From positions 1 through 51,866 of the forward strand of contig PKDZ01000029.1 of the NCBI GenBank assembly GCA_002862785.1: DNA of 51,866 nucleotides, written 5' to 3'. The position numbers and the translations under genes were made by a program. This DNA comes from Flavobacteriales bacterium (GTDB lineage: Bacteria; Bacteroidota; Bacteroidia; Flavobacteriales_D; Sanyastnellaceae). Of this stretch, positions 43,417-50,833 are shown piece by piece. The notes beneath the pieces were generated by a model that saw only the letters and a program-made list of their open reading frames with translations, made no database searches and was not told the origin of the DNA. Numbering within the stretch: the stretch's first letter is position 1; each line of letters starts with the position of its first letter.

Positions 43417-44240
43417 TCAACGGTGGCCGGGCACGCGGATGAGTTCCCGAAATCGACCCCGGCATGTCCTGCCCCACCACCTCACATCCCAGATCAATGC
43501 TCCAGGCGGATCGGGATTTCCGCTGGAATCCACTCCTGGCCATGTCCATTCACCCTGCTGTTCGGCCAGGTCCAAACCTTGGGTATTGACCAGCGTTCCG
43601 TCAGGCCAACGGACCATGCGAAGAAGGACGCCATGCCCCGCCGAGGGAAACCGCCAACGCAACGCTGGCATTCCGTCGACCCCGACCACAATGGAAATGG
43701 GAGCATCGTGACCGGCACAACCCACAGGCTCGGAATGACCGACTTCACCTGGCGACCCCCCATCTGCGGAGGGGGTCCAATCCTGGGGTTCTGGACCCCC
43801 TCGAATCCAGGACCATCCGGTTTCCTCCCACCACCAGGGCCCCCGCATCGCAGCGTGCCAGGAGACCGAGTCCAAGGGTTCGGGCCCCTGCGAGGGCAGT
43901 CGAATGGCCAGACGGCCGGCTTCGTCAGACAGGGCAAACCAGGACTCCGCGGGCCAGCAGGCCACGCTCCATCGGGCAATTCCCGTTCATGTCCATTCCA
44001 GGACAGCACGAGTCCGTCCGTCCGGCAGGCGCCTCCCCCGGTCAACGAATCCGACATGGCGTACAAAGCGATGTACTCGCAATCAGGCGCTCCCAAGGGC
44101 GGTGTCGGATCGGGATGGAGCGATGAAATCACCCATCGGGTGGATGGAATGGTCTGAGCCTGAACGGGTCGTGCCTGGGCCCCCAGCGCGGCAAGCGCGG
44201 CGGCCGCCAGGGACCCCAGAAACCGGCGATGGACATGCAT
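43417..44240 (-). pseudogene. Frameshifted lamin-tail-domain secreted protein
   Basis: Signal peptide from ATG 44240 (MHVHRRFLGSL), then the start of a lamin-tail domain: WVISSLHPDPTPPLGAPDCE and LVLSWNGHERELPDG. The frame then continues as nonsense-like, Pro-rich residues, while the other half of the domain continues in another frame from about 43973: VACWPAESWFALSDEAGRL, LDSVSW, WEETGWSW and DWTPSADGGSPGE. Adding one G at 43969-43970 joins them. So there is a one-base deletion or a sequencing error. The C-terminal segment (VDSSGNPDPPGALIWDVRWW) resembles a T9SS type B/CHU-like module. About 274 residues if repaired. Confidence 0.8.
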
Positions 44241-44253
44241 GCCGCCAACCTCG

Positions 44254-44261
44254 TACCTTTG
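44254..44261 (+). promoter_or_regulatory. Putative -7 element (TACCTTTG) of asd
   Basis: An exact TAnnTTTG match ending 65 nt before the asd ATG, in the 86-nt gap divergent from the lamin-tail gene. It implies a 5' leader of about 55-60 nt, longer than for the other genes here. Confidence 0.5.
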
Positions 44262-44326
44262 CAACAGCGGAATCCTCCGCCCACAAAGGGATTGGAGCCG
44301 TTTACGAATCGAAGAGAGAGCAGCTC

Positions 44327-45340
44327 ATGGCATCCACGCACGGAAGGACTCTGGCCGTTGTCGGCGCCACAGGATTGGTGGGCAGAACCATCATCGAGGG
44401 ATTGATTGCCCGGAAGTTTCCCATCAAGCGCCTCCTTCCCGTGGCCAGTGTGAGATCCAAGGGAAAGACCGTGGACTTCAAAGGGGAAGCCATCGAGGTC
44501 ATGACCATCGAGGAGGCCATCGAGCAGAAGCCCGACCTCGCGCTGTTCAGTGCAGGTGGAGACATCAGCCGACAGTGGGCCCGGGCCTTTACCGACATCG
44601 GATGTTCCGTCGTGGACAATTCTTCCGCTTGGAGAATGGACCCCGATGTGCCGCTCGTCGTGCCGGAAGTGAACGCCGACAGCATCACGGACAAGGACCG
44701 GCTCATTGCCAATCCGAACTGCTCCACCATTCAGCTGGTCATGGCACTCAAGCCCCTCCACGACCGGTTCCTGATTCGCCGGGCCATTGTGAGCACCTAT
44801 CAGAGCGTGACGGGGACGGGACAGGCCGGCATTGCCCAATTGATGGAGGAGCGAAATGGCGGCGAAGCCAACCGCGTCTACCCGCACCCGATTGATGGCA
44901 ACTGTCTGCCGCACTGTGACGTGTTTCTGGAAAACGACTTCACCCGCGAGGAGATGAAGCTTCACCATGAGACCAAGAAGATTCTGGATGACGCCCACGT
45001 GGAGGTAAGCGCCACCGCCGTGCGCGTTCCTGTTGTGGGTGGACACAGCGAAAGCGTTTACCTCGAACTGGAGCGCCCCTTCAGCGTGCCGGACGTCCGC
45101 GAGGCCCTGCAATTGATGCCGGGGCTCATCATTCAGGACGACCCCATGGGCAATCAATATCCGATGCCCCTGCACGCCGAAGGCAAAGACGAAGTCTTTG
45201 TCGGTCGAATCCGCCGGGACATTTCCCACGAGCAGGGCCTTCACATGTGGGTCGTGTCGGACAACCTGCGGAAAGGCGCGGCAACCAACGCCATCCAAAT
45301 TGCCGAATACCTGCAACGGACGGGGCGTTTCCGCAAATGA
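44327..45340 (+). CDS. asd: Aspartate-semialdehyde dehydrogenase
   Basis: Makes aspartate semialdehyde, the branch point for lysine, diaminopimelate, methionine and threonine. The 337-residue protein has the NADP-binding VGATGLVGRTI, DNSSAWRM, the active-site Cys132 in NPNCSTIQ, and GGHSESVYLE. Start ATG 44327 (MASTHGRTLAVVGATG); a much longer upstream frame crosses the divergent gene and is rejected. The stop overlaps the next gene (ATGA), so a Kunitz-domain protein is coupled to it. Confidence 0.96.
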   Translation: MASTHGRTLAVVGATGLVGRTIIEGLIARKFPIKRLLPVASVRSKGKTVDFKGEAIEVMTIEEAIEQKPDLALFSAGGDISRQWARAFTDIGCSVVDNSSAWRMDPDVPLVVPEVNADSITDKDRLIANPNCSTIQLVMALKPLHDRFLIRRAIVSTYQSVTGTGQAGIAQLMEERNGGEANRVYPHPIDGNCLPHCDVFLENDFTREEMKLHHETKKILDDAHVEVSATAVRVPVVGGHSESVYLELERPFSVPDVREALQLMPGLIIQDDPMGNQYPMPLHAEGKDEVFVGRIRRDISHEQGLHMWVVSDNLRKGAATNAIQIAEYLQRTGRFRK

Positions 45341-46098
45341 TCCGGTGCGATCTTCTTCTGATCCTGCTGTGTTGCGGATTCAATGGCGCGGCCCAGGTGG
45401 AGGCCTGTCTGCTTGAGCCCGACCCCGGACCTTGCGAAGCCGCCATTCCCGCTTGGCATTTCGATCCGTTGACGCAGATGTGTACCGAATTCACCTGGGG
45501 CGGGTGTGAAGGGGTGGTCCCATTCCCGACGCTGGCGGCCTGCCAGGCTTCCGGTTGTGTCGGGGACACGTTGTCCTATCCCATTTGCGACTCCATTTCC
45601 GTGACAGCCCTGTCCTTCGGAACATGGCCCAGCGGGGTCGACCACTTGGCCATCCTCGTCGAACCCTTTTTCACATCGATGGTCTGGGTCGCCTATTGCG
45701 GATTTGCCTTGAGCGATGCGAATGGCCACCTCATCGCCGCCGAAACCAACGAGACCGCACCCAATTTCTACGGGTTTGGGAGCGCTCCTGGTTATCCCGA
45801 AGAGCGGTTTCTAGACCTCGAGCCCGGGGTCGACCTGCAAGGGTCACCCCCCCCCTTGCCCTGGACCCTTCGCCTCTTCGAGGGGTGGATGGCCGGTGGT
45901 GGTGGCGACCTCGTCTGCGAATGGACCTGGACAGAGCTCGACCTCGCGTCGGACGTCCGGACCATCCTCCCCACCGAACAGGTGGCCAAACCCATCTATT
46001 TTGATCTGCTCGGTCGTGAGCGCTCTCCAGAGCCCGGGCGCCTCCTGATTCGACGAAGCTCCAACGGGGGGGTCAGCAAAGTGTGGATCAGCGAATGA
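45337..46098 (+). CDS. Secreted Kunitz/BPTI-domain protein with T9SS-like C-terminus
   Basis: A 253-residue exported protein. The signal peptide (1-20) ends FNGAAQ. Residues about 24-74 form a Kunitz domain with six cysteines at 24, 33, 49, 57, 69 and 74. The first four spacings (8, 15, 7) equal those of BPTI, and DPGPCEAAIP and FTWGGCEG match its loop and core. The fifth Cys is shifted by one residue, while the total span is unchanged. The P1 residue is Glu34, not Lys/Arg. A beta-rich body follows and the C-terminus IYFDLLGRERSPEPGRLLIR resembles a T9SS sorting domain. The ATG overlaps the asd stop; the 3' end overlaps metG by 11 nt. Confidence 0.85.
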   Translation: MIRCDLLLILLCCGFNGAAQVEACLLEPDPGPCEAAIPAWHFDPLTQMCTEFTWGGCEGVVPFPTLAACQASGCVGDTLSYPICDSISVTALSFGTWPSGVDHLAILVEPFFTSMVWVAYCGFALSDANGHLIAAETNETAPNFYGFGSAPGYPEERFLDLEPGVDLQGSPPPLPWTLRLFEGWMAGGGGDLVCEWTWTELDLASDVRTILPTEQVAKPIYFDLLGRERSPEPGRLLIRRSSNGGVSKVWISE

Positions 46099-48148
46099 TG
46101 TCGCCCGGCTCGGCGCCCTCCTCGGGGGTCACGAACCGCAAGCCGCCGTCTTCGGTGGAGGCCATCAGGACCATGCCTTGGGAGACGACGCCCCGAATCT
46201 TGCGAGGCGCGAGGTTGGCGAGCAGGGTGACCTTTCTTCCGACAACGTCCTCCGGGGCGAAATGCTCGGCGATTCCGCTCACCACGGTCCGTTCATCATA
46301 GCCCGTCCGGACGGTCAACTGCAAAAGCTTGTCCGCGCCCTTGACCTTTTCGGCTGCGATCACTTCGGCCACCCTCAGGTCGATGGCCTGGAAGTCGTCG
46401 AAGGTGGTCTGGGCCTTCTCAGCCTCGACCTCCCGCATGCCTTCTGCATGGCCCAGCTTGCTCCGCTGTTCCTCCACCTGCTCGTCGGTCACCTTGTCGA
46501 AGAGGATGGGCAGGGAACCAAGGGGCTGACCAGCCGGCACGAGGTCTCCGCCGGCGGCGTCCCAAGGCAAGTGGGCCGTCCCCAGCGCCGAGGCGATCCG
46601 CTCGGACGTCCTCGGCAAGAAGGGAGACAGGACGATTGCGGCATTCGCGGTGACCTGAAGAGCGAGGTTAAGGATGTCCGCCGTGCGCTGCTCATCGGAC
46701 TTGATGACCTTCCAAGGCTCCTCCTCCGTGAGGTATTTGTTGCCGGCCCGGACGAGTCCCATGGCGTGTTGCAGCGCATCCCGGAATCGATACTTCTCAA
46801 TGGAATCGCCCACGGATCCGGGCGTCGAGGCCATCAGGTCCCGCAGGCCCAGATCCGTCTCCGTCCAATTCCCGCTCGCGGCGGGCACCTTGCCGCCGAA
46901 GTATTTGGACGTCAAGACGATCACACGATTCACGAAGTTGCCGAGCACATCGGCGAGCTCGTTGTTGACTCGGGACTGGAAATCCTCCCAGGTGAACTCG
47001 GCATCCTTCTGCTCCGGCATGATGGACGCGAGGACGTAGCGCATCTCGTCGCTCCGGCCGGGAAAATCATCGATGTACTCCTTCGCCCACACCGCCCAGT
47101 TCCGCGAAGTGGAAATCTTGTCGCCCTCGAGGTTCATGAACTCGTTGGCGGGCACATTGTGCGGCAACAGATATCCCCCGTGTTCCTTGAGGAGAATGGG
47201 GAAAATGATGCAGTGGAAGACAATGTTGTCCTTGCCGATGAAATGGACGAGGCGTGTGTCCGCGTCTTTCCAATACGGCTCCCAGTCCACCCCCTTCTTC
47301 TCGGCCCAGTTCTTGGTGGCCGTGATGTAGCCGAGTGGCGCATCGAGCCAAACGTAGAGGACCTTGCCATCCGCCCCTTCTACGGGCACGGGGACGCCCC
47401 AATCGAGGTCCCGGGTCATGGCCCGGCTCTGCAGACCGCCGTCCACCCAGCTCTTGCACTGTCCGATGACGTGGGCCTTCCACGTTTTGGGGTCGTGATG
47501 CGGGGCTCCATCCAACTGACCCTGCTCGAGGTACTCTCTGAGCCAGTCCTCGTGGCGGTCCATTGGGAGGTACCACAATGTCGTTTCACGCCACTCCGGC
47601 GTCGCCCCGCTCAGGGTGCTCTTCGGGTCGATGAGCTCTTCGGGGGACAACGCGGATCCGCACTTCTCGCATTGATCACCGTAGGCTTTGTCATGGCCGC
47701 ATTTCGGGCAACCACCCTGGACATACCGATCCGCGAGGAACTGCTTCTCCACCGGGTCGAAAAACTGTTGACGCGTTTCCTGTGTGAAGGCTCCTTGGTC
47801 CAGAAGGGTCAAGAAGTACTCTTGGGCAAATCGATGATGGTCCGGGCTGGACGTGCGGTCGTAGTGGTCGAAGGCGATGTCCAGTCCGGCAAAGGCCTCC
47901 TGCATCTCCTCGTGGTAGCGGTCCACAATGGCTCTGGGGGTGGTGCCCTCCTTTCGGGCACGCAGCGTGATGGCGGCCCCGTGCTCATCCGAACCGCAGA
48001 CCCAGACGACGTCCTGCTTGCGCAAACGCAGGTACCTCACATACACATCCGCTGGGAGGTAGGCACCGGCGATGTGACCGATGTGGATTGGGCCGTTGGC
48101 GTAGGGCAACGCGGAAGTGACCAGGGTCCGGGCAAGGGTCGCGCTCAT
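46088..48148 (-). CDS. metG: Methionine-tRNA ligase
   Basis: Class I aminoacyl-tRNA synthetase of 686 residues. The signature HIGH motif is in ANGPIHIGHIAG near the N-terminus; the KMSKS-type loop reads KISTS in GDKISTSRNW. Four zinc-ligand cysteines lie in CPKCGHD and CEKCG. The last roughly 110 residues form the C-terminal tRNA-binding (OB-fold, dimerisation) domain, VAEVIAAEKVKGADKLLQL. ATG 48148 (MSATLARTLVTSALPYANG) is preferred; an upstream start at 48235 would precede the promoter-like TACCTTCG. Confidence 0.97.
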   Translation of the reverse strand: MSATLARTLVTSALPYANGPIHIGHIAGAYLPADVYVRYLRLRKQDVVWVCGSDEHGAAITLRARKEGTTPRAIVDRYHEEMQEAFAGLDIAFDHYDRTSSPDHHRFAQEYFLTLLDQGAFTQETRQQFFDPVEKQFLADRYVQGGCPKCGHDKAYGDQCEKCGSALSPEELIDPKSTLSGATPEWRETTLWYLPMDRHEDWLREYLEQGQLDGAPHHDPKTWKAHVIGQCKSWVDGGLQSRAMTRDLDWGVPVPVEGADGKVLYVWLDAPLGYITATKNWAEKKGVDWEPYWKDADTRLVHFIGKDNIVFHCIIFPILLKEHGGYLLPHNVPANEFMNLEGDKISTSRNWAVWAKEYIDDFPGRSDEMRYVLASIMPEQKDAEFTWEDFQSRVNNELADVLGNFVNRVIVLTSKYFGGKVPAASGNWTETDLGLRDLMASTPGSVGDSIEKYRFRDALQHAMGLVRAGNKYLTEEEPWKVIKSDEQRTADILNLALQVTANAAIVLSPFLPRTSERIASALGTAHLPWDAAGGDLVPAGQPLGSLPILFDKVTDEQVEEQRSKLGHAEGMREVEAEKAQTTFDDFQAIDLRVAEVIAAEKVKGADKLLQLTVRTGYDERTVVSGIAEHFAPEDVVGRKVTLLANLAPRKIRGVVSQGMVLMASTEDGGLRFVTPEEGAEPGDIIR

Positions 48149-48153
48149 CCCGG

Positions 48154-48161
48154 CGAAGGTA
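48154..48161 (-). promoter_or_regulatory. Putative -7 element (TACCTTCG) of metG
   Basis: TACCTTCG on the minus strand ends only 5 nt before the metG ATG; transcription would begin at the start codon. The same octamer occurs upstream of lpdA and of the GT2-GT9 gene. Confidence 0.45.
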
Positions 48162-48226
48162 GCCACCACACCCATGGCCCGAACTGCGGCCCGCGAATTG
48201 CGATATTGCCGGCACAACCTTGTCCG

Positions 48227-49600
48227 TTGAAACACATTCTTCTCCCTGTCTTGCTCGCCCTCACGTCCATTGTGATGGGCCAGACTCCGGAAATGAGAAA
48301 GGGTCGAGAGCTAAGGGTGGATTCGTTGAAACACATCGACAATCCCCGTTGGTGGTACCCTGGAGAGCCCATCACCTGGGCTCCCGATGGTGTGCTGGAC
48401 TCGCTCTTCGCCATGGAACTGGATGGGTTCTTGGTCTTCACTGAGTCGCCCCGCTCGAAGAATTACAACAAGGCCATTGCCTTCTCCCGCTCCCCGGAAG
48501 GCCGGGAGGCCCTGTTCATTCAGGGGGACTGCCGCTACATCAGCTACGATCGCGGAAGGACCAATTCCAGCCACAGCATAGTCAATGGCCACAACCATTA
48601 TTCCAGCTCTTACTGGAAGGAGGGCACGCTGTACTTCCAGAGCGGCCATGCGAACTGGTTTCGCCACACCCAACGGCTCTATCATTCACAAGAGACCCTC
48701 CAGATGGAGCGGTACAAAACCGAGGATGCCCCGGAGCGCTTGGAGATTGCCGCCGTCTTGCCCCTCCAAGATGGATGTGCTTTCCTCTATCCCATGAGCG
48801 AGACCATGACCCGGTCGGAGGTCGTTCCTGCCTATTTCCTCGCGCACAACTCCACCGAATTCGAATGGTGGGGACGGGTGAACCCTGCGGTGGGCAATGT
48901 GAACAATGAGTTGACGATGTACCCGCTGCAAGACTATTCGGTCATCCGCAATGGCTCCAGCTTGACCGTCATTCGAAGGTCAGACTTGAGTTTCGTCAAT
49001 GTTCCCTCCAAACTGGCCAGCCGCATGGAGGCCAATACAGGATCCATCCGTGGGACTTGCTCCGGTTGGAAGGGCAATGTCATATTCCGGGAATTCCCTG
49101 ATGGCGAGGCGGTCATTGAGGACCTGGATTCACTCGTGATTGGAGCCGCTTGGTCCCCCTTGATTCTTCCAGCCCAAGCTCCGACCAAGCAAGAGGATCA
49201 GCAACTCGACTCCACGTGGGGCTGGACGTTGGCTGTCATCATGACCTCCGCCTTCCTCCTCCTCCTCTTTGATCGTTTGACCTACCGCGGCCGGATCCGA
49301 TTCGTCCCCATCGATCCTTCCGCAGGGGGAACGAAGCCCATCGCTTTGTCGCAGTGGACAGAAACGATGTTGGCCCATTCCGGGCGCAGAATGGGATCGG
49401 ATGCCTTTGACCAGATCATCGGGCTGGGGCAGGTGGAATCCCCCGAAACAAGGCGATCGAAACGCAGCCGCTACATCCAATTGGTCAACGCTGAGGCACA
49501 GGCCCGATTCGGGCGTGACCTGGTCGTGCGGGTTCGGTCGGAGGAGGACAAGCGGGTCATGCTGTACCACATCATCCGGCTGGATGAGGACCATGATTGA
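48227..49600 (+). CDS. Unrecognised exported, membrane-anchored protein
   Basis: A 457-residue protein beginning at TTG 48227 with a signal peptide ([19 protein letters not shown]). A large exported region of about 310 residues follows, aromatic-rich and without cysteine clusters of a known kind ([28 protein letters not shown]). One membrane helix lies near 331-350 ([17 protein letters not shown]), then a cytoplasmic tail of about 105 residues with Arg-rich segments. I do not recognise the family. It ends 26 nt before kbl. The long open frame upstream is antisense to metG and is excluded. Confidence 0.6.
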   Translation: MKHILLPVLLALTSIVMGQTPEMRKGRELRVDSLKHIDNPRWWYPGEPITWAPDGVLDSLFAMELDGFLVFTESPRSKNYNKAIAFSRSPEGREALFIQGDCRYISYDRGRTNSSHSIVNGHNHYSSSYWKEGTLYFQSGHANWFRHTQRLYHSQETLQMERYKTEDAPERLEIAAVLPLQDGCAFLYPMSETMTRSEVVPAYFLAHNSTEFEWWGRVNPAVGNVNNELTMYPLQDYSVIRNGSSLTVIRRSDLSFVNVPSKLASRMEANTGSIRGTCSGWKGNVIFREFPDGEAVIEDLDSLVIGAAWSPLILPAQAPTKQEDQQLDSTWGWTLAVIMTSAFLLLLFDRLTYRGRIRFVPIDPSAGGTKPIALSQWTETMLAHSGRRMGSDAFDQIIGLGQVESPETRRSKRSRYIQLVNAEAQARFGRDLVVRVRSEEDKRVMLYHIIRLDEDHD

Positions 49601-49613
49601 CCGGGGACGCGTC

Positions 49614-49621
49614 TATCTTCG
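49614..49621 (+). promoter_or_regulatory. Putative -7 element (TATCTTCG) of kbl
   Basis: TATCTTCG ends 5 nt before the kbl ATG at 49627, a spacing identical to that of metG. Confidence 0.45.
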
Positions 49622-49626
49622 TCTGC

Positions 49627-50832
49627 ATGTACGGTTCAATGAAAGATCACCTGCGGCAGGAGCTGGAGGCGATTGAGCAGGATGGCCTGTTCAAGAAGGA
49701 GCGGGTCATCACCTCGGTGCAGGATGCCGTCATCCAATTGGAGGATGGGAGTGAGGTGCTCAATTTCTGCGCCAACAACTACCTCGGACTGTCCTCCCAC
49801 CCCCGTGTGGTCGACGCCGCCAAGCGCGCCATCGATGACCGCGGGTTTGGCATGAGCTCGGTGCGCTTCATCTGCGGCACTCAGGACATCCACAAGGAAC
49901 TGGAGAGGACCATCGCCGAATTCCACCACACCGAGGACACCATCCTCTACGCCGCGGCATTCGATGCCAATGGTGGGGTCTTTGAACCGCTGCTGACCAA
50001 GGAGGACGCCATCATCTCCGATGCGCTCAACCACGCGTCGATCATCGATGGGGTCCGGCTGTGCAAGGCGGCGCGCTACCGCTTCGCCAACAACGACATG
50101 GCCGATCTCGAGAAGCAGCTGCAGGCGGCCAACGCGGCCGGGCATCGCTTCAAGGTCATCGTGACCGACGGGGTGTTCTCCATGGACGGATACGTCGCCC
50201 AGATTGACCGCATCTGCGACCTCGCGGACCAGTACGACGCGCTGGTCATGGTGGATGAATGCCATGCCACCGGGTTCATCGGACGGACCGGGCGGGGCTC
50301 CATCGAACTGCGGAACGCGCTGGGCCGCGTGGACATCATCACGGGTACGCTCGGCAAGGCCATGGGCGGCGCCATGGGCGGATTCACCACAGGCCGGGCC
50401 GAAATCATCGAGATGCTTCGTCAACGCAGCCGACCCTACCTCTTCAGCAACTCCCTTGCCCCGAGCATTGTGGGGGCCAGTCTCGAAGTCTTCCGGATGC
50501 TCGACGAAACCACCGAGCTGCGCGACCGCCTCGAGGAGAACACCCAATACTTCAAGGACGGTCTCCGGCGGATTGGCCTCGACTTCAAGGATGGAGAGAG
50601 CGCCATTGTTCCGGTCATGCTCGGCGACGCGCGATTGAGCCAGGTCATGGCCGACGCCCTTCTCGAAGAGGGCATTTATGTGATTGGCTTCTTCTACCCC
50701 GTCGTGCCCAAGGGCCAGGCGCGCATCCGGGTCCAGCTCAGTGCCGCCCACACGAAGGACCACCTCGACCGGGCCCTCGAGGCCTTTGAAAAGGTGGGCA
50801 AGTCCCTCGGCGTGGTGGCCGAAGCCGTCTGA
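49627..50832 (+). CDS. kbl: Glycine C-acetyltransferase (2-amino-3-ketobutyrate CoA ligase)
   Basis: PLP enzyme of threonine breakdown, cleaving 2-amino-3-ketobutyrate with CoA to glycine and acetyl-CoA. About 401 residues from ATG 49627; an ATG at 49639 is possible. It shows [51 protein letters not shown] and the PLP-lysine block [13 protein letters not shown]. It is close to BioF/AlaS-type enzymes but the SVRFICGT block is Kbl-specific. No threonine dehydrogenase is in view. It is followed 1 nt later by an FAD oxidoreductase. Confidence 0.94.
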   Translation: MYGSMKDHLRQELEAIEQDGLFKKERVITSVQDAVIQLEDGSEVLNFCANNYLGLSSHPRVVDAAKRAIDDRGFGMSSVRFICGTQDIHKELERTIAEFHHTEDTILYAAAFDANGGVFEPLLTKEDAIISDALNHASIIDGVRLCKAARYRFANNDMADLEKQLQAANAAGHRFKVIVTDGVFSMDGYVAQIDRICDLADQYDALVMVDECHATGFIGRTGRGSIELRNALGRVDIITGTLGKAMGGAMGGFTTGRAEIIEMLRQRSRPYLFSNSLAPSIVGASLEVFRMLDETTELRDRLEENTQYFKDGLRRIGLDFKDGESAIVPVMLGDARLSQVMADALLEEGIYVIGFFYPVVPKGQARIRVQLSAAHTKDHLDRALEAFEKVGKSLGVVAEAV

Positions 50833-50833
50833 C

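Noticed and set aside
43494-43972. Continuation of the signal-peptide frame past the frameshift as a genuine 248-residue protein
   Set aside because: After about 43970 this frame is Pro/Trp/Gly-rich and unlike the domain, whereas the alternative frame continues it.
46178-48226. N-terminal 680 codons of a long plus-strand frame leading into the membrane-anchored protein
   Set aside because: Entirely antisense to metG. The real gene begins at TTG 48227, where a signal peptide appears.
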